Notes: a model not told the origin generated them from the sequence alone. Positions 1 to 8,855 are shown, counted from the first letter of the stretch. The stretch is 64,000 nt of DNA from Desulfobacterium sp. (GCA_016342325.1 JAEINR010000010.1:1-64000); one strand, 5' to 3'. Numbers and translations are program-made.

Positions 1-957
1 GCATGATTGGGATCACTTTGGGGAACATTTTATCAGTCGTTTTCAACGCCTTTTTAGGCCATTTGCATCACCCCACAATAGGCCTATCTGTTGTCTGTAA
101 TATTATCCAAAAGAAGGGAGAATCAAAGCACGCTTAATCAATATTTTTCGCCAATGTTTTATGTCGAAATTAAAAGAAGGGCGAGCAACTCCCAGGGCAC
201 TCCGGGTATCACTCAGGCCCTGTGCCTTTTCGCCTTTTTATCGCTCAGGGTATGGTTTTAACATGTGAATCTTGAATACCACATCTGTGCATATAATAAT
301 TCGCTCGTCAATAAAAAAATCAAACGGAACCCTTTCTCTATTGGAGACAAACAATTAAAAGGCTTATGGGTGGAGGTAGAATCGCCCCCCCTGCCTGAAG
401 AAAGGGGAGGACTTATTTGTTGAACATGCTTCCCAAATTTAACATGATGACGTCGTTGGCGGAAAATTCCCTGGTCAATCATGACTTAACGTTTGAGTTT
501 CCGGTTATATCGAGCTATTATACTCTTTAAGAGGTTCATTTCTTGATTTATTCGTTGGAGACAAACAATCCACATCGCAGACAGAAAGCCTCGCTAATCG
601 TCAGACATTTCAATATTTAAATCGTAAATGGTGATAAAAACCGCCTACTAAAGCTGAGCCTTTAATAGAAAAGCATTGTCAATCCAAGGGGTATTCAAAA
701 CGTTAAACCTAAGCTGGACAAGCCAGACCAAAGCGTTTTTCTGATTTTCTTGTCAAAATAACACGAAAATCAGAACTAAGAAGCTAAAACCCTTCAATGA
801 TCAATGCTTCATTCATTTCCCTGTTCTTCACCATTGACTTTGCTTTTTTTTTCGGCGTTGATCCTAGGGAAAATCACCCGAACAGGAGAAGCTTCCCTGG
901 GATCGGCAATAAGTATCTTTGGATACCATTTAACAACGGTTCTAAAAGGGGGTCACC
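1..957. other. Left-edge non-coding stretch
   Basis: No convincing gene is seen here. Short open frames on either strand (for example 258-482 minus, 804-989 plus) have no recognisable product and unnatural composition. The stretch holds an exact 15-bp direct repeat TTGGAGACAAACAAT at 341-355 and 555-569, and one copy of the dispersed repeat at 714-790. The last part (about 790-957) is the leader of the cytochrome gene, ending in a G-rich ribosome-binding site just before 958. Confidence 0.5.
714..790 (+). repeat. Dispersed intergenic repeat, copy A
   Basis: This is one of four related intergenic elements in the window (the others are at 7404, 16061 and 63041). It begins with a small hairpin CTGG-ACAAG-CCAG (714-726), continues with ACCAAAGCG, and holds a 9-bp perfect stem CTGATTTTC (741-749) / GAAAATCAG (765-773) around TTGTCAAAATAACAC. 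It ends with AACTAAGAAGCTAAAA. It lies about 170 bp upstream of the cytochrome gene. Whether it is a mobile repeat, a structured RNA or a regulatory site cannot be told from sequence alone. Confidence 0.8.
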
Positions 958-1989
958 ATGAACGTTTTGCATCGAAGGAGTTTCCTTAAAGGTCTTGCTG
1001 CTTTCCCAGGAGCCGCACTATGCGGTATCCTAGGCGCAAAAAATGCGAGTGCGAGTATTGCGACACCTGAAACGGTTGAAGCACCGGCATTGCCCTGGGG
1101 ATACAAAGAACTGGATCCGGAGTATTTAAGAAAACTCGGCCATCTGGGCTACTATGCTTTTGAATGTGGCGGCGGCGCGTTCTGGGCCATGATGACGGCA
1201 TTAAAAGAAGCGATGGGCTACCCCTATACCGTGATACCGTTACCGACCAGAAAAGCGGTTATCAATCACCTTAAAAACAAAAAATCGGGAATGCATCTTC
1301 AGGTTATGATGCAATTTGGTGTTGGCGGCGTCGCAAACTTTGGTTCCTTGTGCGGCGCACCTAACGGCGCCTCCTCTGCCATTAATATCGCATTGCCCAT
1401 GGGCGATGTAAAGGAGGTGGTGCCAAGGCTCATGAGATATTACGAAACGACCCCCTTCCCCAGCGACAAAGCAAACGAAACGGCCCTTAAAAAGGCGTTT
1501 TATCCACCAAAGTACAAAAGCGACAAATCCTTGCCCCAATCCGCAAGCCACTCGGTTCTATGCCATGTAAGTGTCGGCGGTTGGTGTGAGAAGGCCGGGT
1601 ATGCCAGCGGTTCCAAAGAAAGATCCGAGAGATGTGCAAGACTGACAGGGGACATATCAGCAATGGGCGGTATTCTCTTAAACGCCCACATGAAAGGGGA
1701 ACTCCATACGGTTTTCCCCATGAAAGTTTCCCAGGAAACGGCCGGTTGCCGAACCTGTCATTCCAAAGGTAAGAAGTATGAGTCAGGTCAATTTACACGG
1801 GGCATGATGGAATGCGGCAACTGCCATGACGACATGCGGCCCCATTTGGGAGAAAACAAACTAAAAACCGTATACGGCGCAGATATTGGCAAATGGTCAG
1901 GCGCTGCTGCCATGGGTACGGCGGCGGGCCTAGGCGCCCATGCGGTCAGCAAACGCTTTGGCAAGGGGGAAACCGACAATGACGAATGA
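958..1989 (+). CDS. Split-Soret-type diheme cytochrome c (C_GCAxxG_C_C family), Tat-exported
   Basis: The 343-residue protein has a twin-arginine signal at the N-terminus (RRSFLKG, residues 6-12) followed by a short hydrophobic stretch and an Ala-rich cleavage region near residue 33. Two CxxCH c-heme motifs lie close together near the C-terminus: CRTCH at 264-268 and CGNCH at 286-290. Scattered conserved-looking cysteines (70, 132, 202, 210, 226) fit the split-Soret cytochrome c family known from sulfate reducers, in which two hemes stack at a dimer interface. It should act in the periplasm or on the outer face of the membrane as an electron carrier. The next gene encodes a membrane cytochrome b and overlaps it by 11 bp, so the pair probably forms a quinone-linked redox module. 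The start at 958 follows AAAGGGGGTCACC. The electron donor and acceptor are unknown. Confidence 0.85.
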   Translation: MNVLHRRSFLKGLAAFPGAALCGILGAKNASASIATPETVEAPALPWGYKELDPEYLRKLGHLGYYAFECGGGAFWAMMTALKEAMGYPYTVIPLPTRKAVINHLKNKKSGMHLQVMMQFGVGGVANFGSLCGAPNGASSAINIALPMGDVKEVVPRLMRYYETTPFPSDKANETALKKAFYPPKYKSDKSLPQSASHSVLCHVSVGGWCEKAGYASGSKERSERCARLTGDISAMGGILLNAHMKGELHTVFPMKVSQETAGCRTCHSKGKKYESGQFTRGMMECGNCHDDMRPHLGENKLKTVYGADIGKWSGAAAMGTAAGLGAHAVSKRFGKGETDNDE

Positions 1990-2641
1990 CACAATCACGG
2001 TCAAAAGACACCGTTTCCTCTACAGAAGTCTTCATTGGCTCATGGTAACGGAAATTCTAATCCTCCTGTTGTCCGGGTTAAACGTCAGCGCCAACATCAA
2101 TGTTGCTTTTATAAGCAGAGGCGTTTCAAGGAATTTACATATTATTGCGGGGCTGGCCTGGATAAGTACGACCACGTTCTACCTGTATTACTTTATAATG
2201 AGCGGGGAATCCAGGTGGTTTGGTCTTTCAAAAATAGGCCATGCATTCGATTTTTTCGTTCATGATGCTAAACGTTATATTGAGGGAAAAAAAGTGAAAA
2301 GCCCGATTGGATACGGTACGAAAAAAAAACGATATGTTGAAAAAGTCAGACCGTCTGCCATTCTGGCATGGTGGGGGTGGTTTGGACTGTGGATCGTCAT
2401 GGTTTTTACGGGTCTTGCCATCCTCTTTCCGGAAAGTTTTTATGGGATAAACAGAGTATGCCATGCAATACTCCCGGCCTTTGGGAAAGCGGCCGGAGCA
2501 ACGAGACGCATACATATGGTGGCATCCATGGTAATTGTTACCTACATTTTTATCCATGCCTATGCGGTCTGGACCTTCGGACTGATGGGTTCAATGATTT
2601 CCGGAACCCAAATAGAGTCTGTTGTTGACCCGGAAAAATGA
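1979..2641 (+). CDS. Membrane cytochrome b561 / formate-dehydrogenase-gamma-like subunit
   Basis: The protein of about 220 residues has four predicted membrane spans and several histidines in or next to them (for example in SLHWLM near the N-terminus and IHMVAS and FIHAYAV near the C-terminus). This is the layout of di-heme cytochrome b subunits that pass electrons between the quinone pool and a periplasmic partner. A longer frame opens at 1940, but the ATG at 1979 has AAGGGGGAAACC just upstream and overlaps the stop of the cytochrome c gene, as expected for translational coupling. It is probably the membrane anchor and quinone module for the preceding split-Soret cytochrome. The exact subfamily was not resolved. 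Confidence 0.75.
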   Translation: MTNDTITVKRHRFLYRSLHWLMVTEILILLLSGLNVSANINVAFISRGVSRNLHIIAGLAWISTTTFYLYYFIMSGESRWFGLSKIGHAFDFFVHDAKRYIEGKKVKSPIGYGTKKKRYVEKVRPSAILAWWGWFGLWIVMVFTGLAILFPESFYGINRVCHAILPAFGKAAGATRRIHMVASMVIVTYIFIHAYAVWTFGLMGSMISGTQIESVVDPEK

Positions 2642-2645
2642 GGAT

Positions 2646-3536
2646 TTAATCAATTTGCCCAAGGGTGCGGGCCGAGGTGAAAACCCGCTCCTCCCCTGAG
2701 AGCGGATCGAGGAACGCCACCTGTCTGGAAAGAAGCTGGAGCGGTCGGTCCCAGTCATCTTTCTGTTTGGGAAGGAGCGCAGGATAGCATCGGTCGTTGA
2801 GGATTGGGCACCCCATGGCACTCAGGTGGAGGCGGAGCTGGTGTTTTTTACCGGTTTCGGGAAATAGGCGAAAACGGGCCCTGTTGCCCCGGGTTTCCAG
2901 GAGTTTCACCCGGGTGACGGCATTGGGCTTGCCCGGTACGATCCGGTTCCGGAACCAGGGCTCGCCCCTGACAATACGGTTTTCCATACGCCCGGGAACG
3001 GTTCCACCGGTTTCGGGCCAGAGAGTCACGGCTTCATAGGTCTTTTTTACCTTCCTGTCCATGAAGAGGCTCTGGAAGCGCCCCCGGGTCTCCGGCTGAA
3101 CGGAAAAGAGAACAAGGCCTGCGGTTTCCCGGTCGATACGGTTGATCGGAACAAGGTCGGGGTTGTTGGTTTGCTGTTTCAAGCGGTTCAGGAGGGTCTC
3201 GTTGACATAGGGGCCGGAGGGAACCACCGGCAGGAAATGGGGCTTGCACGCCACAAGAAGGTGGTCGTCCAGGAAAAGGATCGTCTCCTGGAACGGAACC
3301 ACCAACTCAATCTCAACCTCTCGATAATAATGAATCCTTGCCCCGGCAAGGTAAGGGGTCTCCGGGGTGACCGGACTGCCATCCTCGGTGAGGACATGTT
3401 TGTTGCGAATCCTGCTTGCCCAGATGTCCCTGCCGATACGGGGGAATCTATGGTCAAGGAAGTCCAGGATTGCTACAAACCCTTGGGGATTCTCCCTGGG
3501 AAGTGTTACCGTGGATGCAGAGGCTGAGATTGCCAT
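2646..3536 (-). CDS. RluA-family RNA pseudouridine synthase
   Basis: The 296-residue protein carries the RluA signature RIDRETAGL, whose Asp is the catalytic nucleophile that converts uridine to pseudouridine in rRNA or tRNA. The region before it resembles a small S4-like RNA-binding module, and the sequence after it (GRFQSLFMDRKVKKTYEA, GKKHQLRLHL) matches the family core. The target base cannot be assigned. Its stop lies 4 bp from the stop of the convergent cytochrome b gene. The start is an ATG at 3536, 15 bp downstream of the stop of the upstream 153-residue gene, so the two may be co-transcribed. Confidence 0.9.
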   Translation of the reverse strand: MAISASASTVTLPRENPQGFVAILDFLDHRFPRIGRDIWASRIRNKHVLTEDGSPVTPETPYLAGARIHYYREVEIELVVPFQETILFLDDHLLVACKPHFLPVVPSGPYVNETLLNRLKQQTNNPDLVPINRIDRETAGLVLFSVQPETRGRFQSLFMDRKVKKTYEAVTLWPETGGTVPGRMENRIVRGEPWFRNRIVPGKPNAVTRVKLLETRGNRARFRLFPETGKKHQLRLHLSAMGCPILNDRCYPALLPKQKDDWDRPLQLLSRQVAFLDPLSGEERVFTSARTLGQID

Positions 3537-3550
3537 TTATAGCCCCTACC

Positions 3551-4012
3551 CTACTGGATGGTGGGCCATTTGGGGGTCTCGTCATCTTCCCAGAAGTAGC
3601 TCCACTGGACCCCGTCGAGGATGTCATCGGTGAACATGAAGCAGCACTCCAGGGCGCCCACGTTGATGAGCCGCATGGATGGAGAGATCTCATCCTCCTC
3701 TTCCAGGTAGAAGTAGGCATTTTTCTTGAGATATTTTTTAATGTCTTCAAGGCTCTTTCCAATGATATTCTCATTGTCCAGGAGGGCTTCTCCCCGGGAA
3801 ATGATGATGGTTCCAAGGCGATTATCCTCGGACCCCTCAAAGCACAGGGCGATGTCGCCCCCCCCGTAATACCAGGAGGTATACTCATCCCCTTCAAACT
3901 CCTCTTTCAACTCCTCTTCGGGTTTGCCAAAATATTCCCTGCACGCTTCCATGGTGGCGCCAAAGCAAATATTGCCAAGGCCTATGCCGGGTTTTATCGT
4001 ATAATCAACCAT
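3551..4012 (-). CDS. Hypothetical 153-aa acidic protein
   Basis: I do not recognise the family. The protein is 153 residues, acidic, with no signal peptide, membrane span or cysteine cluster, so it is probably cytoplasmic. It begins MVDYTIKPGIGLGNICFG and contains several aromatic and acidic patches. Composition and length resemble small immunity-type or housekeeping beta-rich proteins, but this is only an impression. An AGGAG sequence sits six bases before the ATG, which supports expression. It follows a strong terminator of the upstream hrpB operon, so it probably has its own promoter in the short gap at 4013-4077. Confidence 0.7.
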   Translation of the reverse strand: MVDYTIKPGIGLGNICFGATMEACREYFGKPEEELKEEFEGDEYTSWYYGGGDIALCFEGSEDNRLGTIIISRGEALLDNENIIGKSLEDIKKYLKKNAYFYLEEEDEISPSMRLINVGALECCFMFTDDILDGVQWSYFWEDDETPKWPTIQ

Positions 4013-4069
4013 CTTATCTCCTAGGTGCCCTCGTTAAAAAAATCCCCATCTCGGGATATTTGTTTTAAA

Positions 4070-4100
4070 AAAAATAAGACCACGGGAAGCTCCCGTGGTC
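4070..4100 (-). terminator. Rho-independent terminator of the yqeY-hrpB unit
   Basis: A 10-bp perfect stem GACCACGGGA / TCCCGTGGTC with a three-base loop spans 4078-4100. On the minus strand it is followed by TTATTTTTTTT, the usual U-rich tail. It lies about 55 bp past the hrpB stop. Confidence 0.85.
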
Positions 4101-4154
4101 TTTCGAGGGACTCATTTACCATGTTTCGCCTCAGATGCCAACGATTTTCAGCGG

Positions 4155-6692
4155 TTACCCTCTTTTTTGGGGGCTCTTTTTCGCCCGTATTCTCCGGGTG
4201 GCCACAGCAGACCGTGGATCTTCGGGCCAGAAGTGTTTGGGATATCTTCCCTTGAGATCCTTTTTCACCTCCTGGTAGGTGTTGGTCCAGAAACTTTCAA
4301 GGTCCTGGGTCACCTGGACGGGCCTGGATGCGGGGGAGAGCAGGTGAAGGGTAACGGCCACCTTTCCGTTGGCAACCCTGGGGGTTGCGTCACATCCGAA
4401 CATCTCCTGGAGGCGGACGGCCAGCACCGGGAAATCGAAGATCGCCCTGTCAAAGGACCCGTAGTCAAGGCAGATCCTTGACCCGCTGGGAACCGGGATA
4501 TGGGAGGGAGCCTGGCGCTCCAGCAGCTGCTGCTCCTTATAGGTCAACTGGGACAGGATCGCTGCCTTGAGATCGATCTTTCTGAGCCGGGACAGGGAGG
4601 ATACGGTGTCGAGAAAGGGGGCCAGCCAGGTCTCCAGGGTCTCGGCCAGGGCAGCATCGGAAAGATCAGGGAATTGGTCCTCCCCAAGGGCCCTTCCCAG
4701 GAACACGGCCCTTGCCTGGAACTGGCGAAGGGACCGGGTCCAGGGAAGAACGGTGAGCCCCTCCTCCCGTATGCCCCGGACCATGGCAGCGAGCACCAGG
4801 GAAGAATCAGGGCTCAAGAGCGTCTCCTCATCAAGGACAAGGGCGTGGTAGCAGCGCGTGCGCCTTGCCATCACGCTTTTGGAACGCCGGTCCCAGGCCA
4901 CCTGGTCCCGGGTTGTGATCTGCCGGCCAAAATCCCTTTCCAGGGCTTCCCTTGAATAGGGAGCCGCCAGAAAAATTTTGGCATTGGAATGTTTGCCGTC
5001 AACATGGGCTGCCACCACCAACGCCTCCCAGGCCAGGGGATCGGTTTCCGGGAGAAAGCCCCCCCGCCCTGAAGCGAGAAGAAAGCGGCCGTTCCGGGTG
5101 CCCCGGTTCACGGCGATCCGTTCCGGATAGGCAAGGGCGAGCAGGGTGCCTGCCTGTTGGGGATTGCTTTTTTCATCCTTGATGCCCAGCTGTTTGCGGA
5201 ACCGTTGGGCAAGCCTTCGGATCCGTGACATGATTCCTTTTTTGACCGTGGTGCCCCGGCAGCTGTTGGAAGAGATAAGTTCCAGGCGAAGCCTCAGGTC
5301 CGCATCCCTTGTCCTGTTTCTGAAGATCATAAAATCGGGCTCCTGGAGCAGGGCTGCAAGGGTGCAGGCAAGGGCACCAAGTCCCATGGCCTTGCCCGTG
5401 ACCACCATATGGGCAAGCCTCGGGTGGAGGCCGAGGTTGGCCAGGGATTTTCCGTGGGCCGTGATCCTGCCCTGGCTGTCCAGGGCGTTGATCCGGGTCA
5501 ACAATTCCCGGGCCTGGTCCATGGATCCCTTTGGGGGTGGATCGAGCCACTTGAGGGTTTCCGGGTCACCAACGCCCCAAAGGGCCAGTTCCAGGGCAAA
5601 CCCGGACAGATCGGTGTTGAACATCTCGGGACGGATCTGCTCCCGGCGCTGGTTGTGGCTCTCACCGGACCATAGTCGGTAACAGATGCCCGGACCTGTC
5701 CGTCCGGCCCTGCCCCGCCTCTGGTCCACGGAGGACTTGGGCGCAGCAACGGTCTCAAGGCTGCCCATGCCCGTGCTGGGAGAAAAGCGGGGTTCCCGCA
5801 TGAGACCCGAATCCACCACAATGGTCACCCCGTCAATGGTGATGGAGGTCTCGGCAATGGAGGTGGCCAGAACCACCTTGCGACGCCCGGGAACCGAGGG
5901 GCGAATGGCAAGATCCTGCTCTGCCCGGGTCAGGTTACCGTAAAGGGGCAGGACAAACACCTCCGGGGACAGGCGCCCGTCCGCGAGGAGGGCCGCGACC
6001 CGTTGGATCTCCCCTGCCCCTGGAAGAAACACCAGGATGTCCCCTCCATCCCGGGCAATGGCCCGGGTCACGGAATCGGCACAGAGACCCTCCACCGACT
6101 CCTTTCTGTTCCGCAAAGGGCGGTCGTCAAGGTAACGGGTTTCAACGGCATAGCTTTTGCCGGTTGATTCCACCACCGGGGCGTGGTCCAGGAGTTGTGC
6201 CAGGGGCGCCACATCCAGGGTGGCCGACATCACGATGATCTTGAGATCTTCACACAGGACCTCCATGGCCTCCAGACAGAGGGCAAGGCCAAGATCCGAG
6301 TTGAGATTGCGTTCGTGGAACTCATCAAAAATAACAAGGCCGGTGCCGGAAAGCCCGGGATCGTTCTGGATTCTCCGGGTCAGGATCCCCTCGGTGACCA
6401 CCTCGATACGGGTCTCTTTCGACACGACCCGCTCCATGCTGATGTGATAGCCCACGGTTTTCCCCAGGGGCTCTCCCAGCATCTGGGCCATGCGGCAGGC
6501 CGCAGCTCTGGCCGCAATGCGCCGGGGTTCCAGCAACAAAATCTTGTTTTGTCCCAACCAGGATTGATCAAGGAGGGCCAGGGGAACCCGGGTGGTCTTT
6601 CCCGCTCCCGGGGGTGCCTTGACCACGAGCCGATGCCCATGTTCAAGGGCTTTTTTGATCTCCGGCATGACCCGGTCGATGGGGAGGGTCAC
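4155..6692 (-). CDS. hrpB: ATP-dependent helicase HrpB (DEAH/RHA family)
   Basis: The 845-residue protein has the superfamily 2 helicase core. The P-loop is at 27-34 (PPGAGKTT), motif II is DEFH at 123-126, a motif III MSATL follows, and motif VI appears in the segment with QRRGRAGRTGPG. The HA2 domain and the long HrpB-specific C-terminal domain are present, and the length matches HrpB (about 800-850). HrpB is thought to act on RNA, but its cellular role is not settled. The start is a GTG at 6692, kept because the family N-terminus normally begins LPID at this point. The upstream yqeY stop is only 2 bp away, so the genes are coupled. Confidence 0.93.
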   Translation of the reverse strand: MTLPIDRVMPEIKKALEHGHRLVVKAPPGAGKTTRVPLALLDQSWLGQNKILLLEPRRIAARAAACRMAQMLGEPLGKTVGYHISMERVVSKETRIEVVTEGILTRRIQNDPGLSGTGLVIFDEFHERNLNSDLGLALCLEAMEVLCEDLKIIVMSATLDVAPLAQLLDHAPVVESTGKSYAVETRYLDDRPLRNRKESVEGLCADSVTRAIARDGGDILVFLPGAGEIQRVAALLADGRLSPEVFVLPLYGNLTRAEQDLAIRPSVPGRRKVVLATSIAETSITIDGVTIVVDSGLMREPRFSPSTGMGSLETVAAPKSSVDQRRGRAGRTGPGICYRLWSGESHNQRREQIRPEMFNTDLSGFALELALWGVGDPETLKWLDPPPKGSMDQARELLTRINALDSQGRITAHGKSLANLGLHPRLAHMVVTGKAMGLGALACTLAALLQEPDFMIFRNRTRDADLRLRLELISSNSCRGTTVKKGIMSRIRRLAQRFRKQLGIKDEKSNPQQAGTLLALAYPERIAVNRGTRNGRFLLASGRGGFLPETDPLAWEALVVAAHVDGKHSNAKIFLAAPYSREALERDFGRQITTRDQVAWDRRSKSVMARRTRCYHALVLDEETLLSPDSSLVLAAMVRGIREEGLTVLPWTRSLRQFQARAVFLGRALGEDQFPDLSDAALAETLETWLAPFLDTVSSLSRLRKIDLKAAILSQLTYKEQQLLERQAPSHIPVPSGSRICLDYGSFDRAIFDFPVLAVRLQEMFGCDATPRVANGKVAVTLHLLSPASRPVQVTQDLESFWTNTYQEVKKDLKGRYPKHFWPEDPRSAVATRRIRAKKSPQKRG

Positions 6693-6694
6693 AA

Positions 6695-7192
6695 TCAGGC
6701 AGGCCCCATGTTCTTGAGCACCTCTTTGACCTGGTTGCCGTCGGCCAGCTTTCCAAAATGCTTCATCACGCTTCCCATGGCCTGCATGGGCGCTTTGAAC
6801 TGGGAAAGATCAACGTTGTCCCGGACCCATTGTTCGATTTCCTCAAGGGTGGCCATACTGGGAAGATAGCGGTTCAACAGCTCCATATACGCCGAGGAGG
6901 TCTCGTTCTTCAGCTCTAAAATTGTTTTTTCCGATTTGACAAATTTCCGAATAATGTCAAGGAGGTCGTCATCGGTGATCTCCGCCGGCGTCTTGACCCG
7001 GGTGGTCTTTTTCCCGCTCTCCAGGGTCATGGAGACGGTGAGGCTGGGAAACTCGCCCATGATAAGCCGCATGGTATCCCTGACGTCCGTATCCTTGTTG
7101 AGCATGGCACCCTTCATATCCTGGCGAATTTTATCGTAGAGGGAGATCCCCATTGAGGCGTTCCATCCGTACTCTTTTTTGTTATCTGACAT
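6695..7192 (-). CDS. yqeY: GatB/YqeY domain protein
   Basis: The protein of about 165 residues matches the YqeY family. It has an N-terminal helical segment of the type LYDKIRQDMKGAMLNKD, a region rich in charged helices, and a C-terminal piece (PMQAMGSVMKHFG, VKEVLKNM) like the tail domain of GatB. YqeY proteins resemble the tRNA-binding tail of the GatB amidotransferase subunit, and their own function is unclear. Most family members are about 150 residues, and this one has a short N-terminal extension. A TTG at 7198 is also in frame, but the ATG at 7192 has AAGGAGAG at better spacing. It forms a two-gene unit with hrpB. Confidence 0.85.
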   Translation of the reverse strand: MSDNKKEYGWNASMGISLYDKIRQDMKGAMLNKDTDVRDTMRLIMGEFPSLTVSMTLESGKKTTRVKTPAEITDDDLLDIIRKFVKSEKTILELKNETSSAYMELLNRYLPSMATLEEIEQWVRDNVDLSQFKAPMQAMGSVMKHFGKLADGNQVKEVLKNMGPA

Positions 7193-7340
7193 TGACAATG
7201 TCTCTCCTTATTATGGGTATTCGATTTCAATCTTATAATATCGGGGCACCATACCATATTGCCGGGGAAGCCGCCACAGGGTTGTTGTCAGCGAATTTTA
7301 AAAAGAAATATGATTGACTTTGGAATATATCTGGACGATG

Positions 7341-7376
7341 ATTAAATATTGAATGGAGTTCAGCTCCATATTTAAT
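7341..7376 (+). repeat. Inverted repeat upstream of the binding-protein gene
   Basis: ATTAAAT...ATGGAG is mirrored by CTCCAT...ATTTAAT around a TTCAG loop, giving an AT-rich hairpin with a small bulge. It sits between the start of yqeY and dispersed repeat copy B in the divergent intergenic region (7193-7489). It could be a regulator site or a transcript hairpin. The second copy of the local duplication does not carry it. Confidence 0.5.
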
Positions 7377-7403
7377 ATAATCCTGACCCAGCTAAAACGT
7401 AAC

Positions 7404-7477
7404 CTGGACAAGCCAGACCAAAGAGGCCCTCAGATTTTTTTTTGCCAAAATTAAACGAAAATTAAAACTAAGAACCT
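7404..7477 (+). repeat. Dispersed intergenic repeat, copy B
   Basis: This has the same element order as copy A: CTGGACAAGCCAG hairpin, ACCAAAG, TTTGCCAAAAT, ACGAAAAT, then ACTAAGAACCTA. The second stem is eroded here. The element ends directly against the AGGAGG ribosome-binding site of the binding-protein gene at 7490, so it is probably transcribed in that gene's leader. It is missing from the matching position of the downstream duplicate (8278-8385), which suggests it was inserted after the duplication or was lost. Confidence 0.8.
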
Positions 7478-7489
7478 AGGAGGCAATCC

Positions 7490-8194
7490 ATGACTTTCAA
7501 ACATTTTTTTTCTTTACTTTTAACAGTCACCGTTGCTGCAACCCTGTTCATTTCGCCCATGGCCGTTGCCGAGACCTGGAGAATCACCTCCCTGGACTGG
7601 CAACCCTATTCCGGGTCCGACATGGAGGACCAGGGAAAATCAATCGCATTACTCAGGGACATCCTTGCCCGGAACGGCATTGAGTTGATCGTAGAGTTCT
7701 ACCCGTGGAAGCGGGCCCAGAATCTTGCGAAAACCCGCAAATATGTGGGATATTTTCCGGCCTGGCCCGAGGAGGTGGCAAAGGGGTTTACAGCATCTCC
7801 CCCGGTGGACTGGTCCACCATCGGAATCATGACATACAAGGGATCGAGCCTTGTGTGGGAGAGCATGGAAAAGCTCTACGAGAACCACAAGGTGATCACC
7901 ATTGCAACCTATATCTATCCCCAAAATATAGAAGATGCCATGAAACAATTTCCCGGGAACGTCATACGCTCTCCCGATGAGACCCTATGCTCAAAGATGC
8001 TGGGAAAAAAGCGGGCAAAGGCGGCCATCACCGACCCCAACGTGATGCTCTACAGCGCAAAAAAGGCCGGCATCACCAATATCGAGATTCTCAAAAACGA
8101 TCTCCAGAAAAAGGCACTTGTCATCGCGTTGAGAAATGACGACGCCAGCAAGGAGAGAATCGAATTTTTGAACAAAATTCTCTCCCAAGACTAA
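7490..8194 (+). CDS. Periplasmic solute-binding protein, family 3 type (PAAT-like)
   Basis: The 234-residue protein has a clear Sec signal peptide (hydrophobic stretch at about residues 5-25, cleavage after VAEA/AVAE) and the two-lobe pattern of family 3 amino-acid binding proteins. It starts with WRITSLDWQPYSG, then has a GIELIVEFYPWKRA segment and a TDPNVMLYSAKKAG segment. No permease or ATPase is adjacent. A sensor kinase with an extracytoplasmic domain follows instead, so the protein may serve as a ligand-presenting sensor component and not as a transporter subunit. AGGAGG lies 7 bp before the ATG. A decayed copy lies downstream. Confidence 0.8.
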   Translation: MTFKHFFSLLLTVTVAATLFISPMAVAETWRITSLDWQPYSGSDMEDQGKSIALLRDILARNGIELIVEFYPWKRAQNLAKTRKYVGYFPAWPEEVAKGFTASPPVDWSTIGIMTYKGSSLVWESMEKLYENHKVITIATYIYPQNIEDAMKQFPGNVIRSPDETLCSKMLGKKRAKAAITDPNVMLYSAKKAGITNIEILKNDLQKKALVIALRNDDASKERIEFLNKILSQD

Positions 8195-8385
8195 TTTTAA
8201 CCACGGACATCTTCCAAGAAAGGTGCGGCCACAGGGTCTGTTATCAGCGGGTTTGGAAAAGAATTATGGTTGACTTTGAAATGAAGTTAAACCATACTAT
8301 TTTTCAAATAAGATTCAAGAGAACTGCATGAACAAAGGCCTGAACAAAGGCCTGAACCCATGGGATAACCGTAAGGAGATGCGCC

Positions 8386-8798
8386 ATGGTTTTCAAACAA
8401 TTTGGCTCGCTATTATTGGATGTCACCATTGTTGCGACCCTGTTGGCTCCAACCTTGCTTGGGAGAGCATCGACAAGCTCTATGAAAACCACACGGTGGC
8501 CACCATTGTAACCTATGCCTATCCAAAGGAGATCGAAAATGCCATGAAACGTTTTCCCGGGAACGTAATCGCTTCCCTCGACGAAACCCTTTGCGCAAAA
8601 ATGCTAGTGGGAAAACGGGCAGAGGCAGCCATCACCGACCCCAACGTGATGCTCTACAGCGCAAAAAAGCTGGGGATAACCAACATCAAAATCCTTAAAA
8701 AGGATCTCCCAAAAAAGGCGCTTGTCATCGCGTTGAGAAATGACGGCGCCAACAAGCAGAGAATCGAGTTCCTGAACAAGATTCTCATGGAGAATTAG
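8386..8798 (+). pseudogene. Truncated, frameshifted tandem copy of the binding-protein gene
   Basis: The start MVFKQFGSLLLDVTIVATLL at 8386 parallels the intact gene's N-terminus, and the C-terminal half (from 8445) closely parallels its residues from about 118 onward. Between the matching points the intact gene has 351 bp and this copy 59 bp. A deletion of about 292 bp, not a multiple of three, has therefore removed the first lobe and shifted the frame. The remaining frame can be read from 8328 without a signal peptide. Upstream sequence at 8227-8277 also matches 7273-7321, so the duplication included the leader. A 12-bp tandem repeat GAACAAAGGCCT lies at about 8330-8354. It is probably not functional. 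Confidence 0.8.
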
Positions 8799-8855
8799 TT
8801 TTTGCCTAACCTGGAGTTCGCTGGTTGCAGAGGAAACCCCAAGGAGAGACGCTAG

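Noticed and set aside
258-482. 74-codon minus-strand frame in the left edge
   Set aside because: No ribosome-binding site of note and no recognisable product; composition is not gene-like.
804-989. 61-codon plus-strand frame ahead of the cytochrome gene
   Set aside because: Overlaps the real start at 958 in another frame and looks like a leader sequence by chance.
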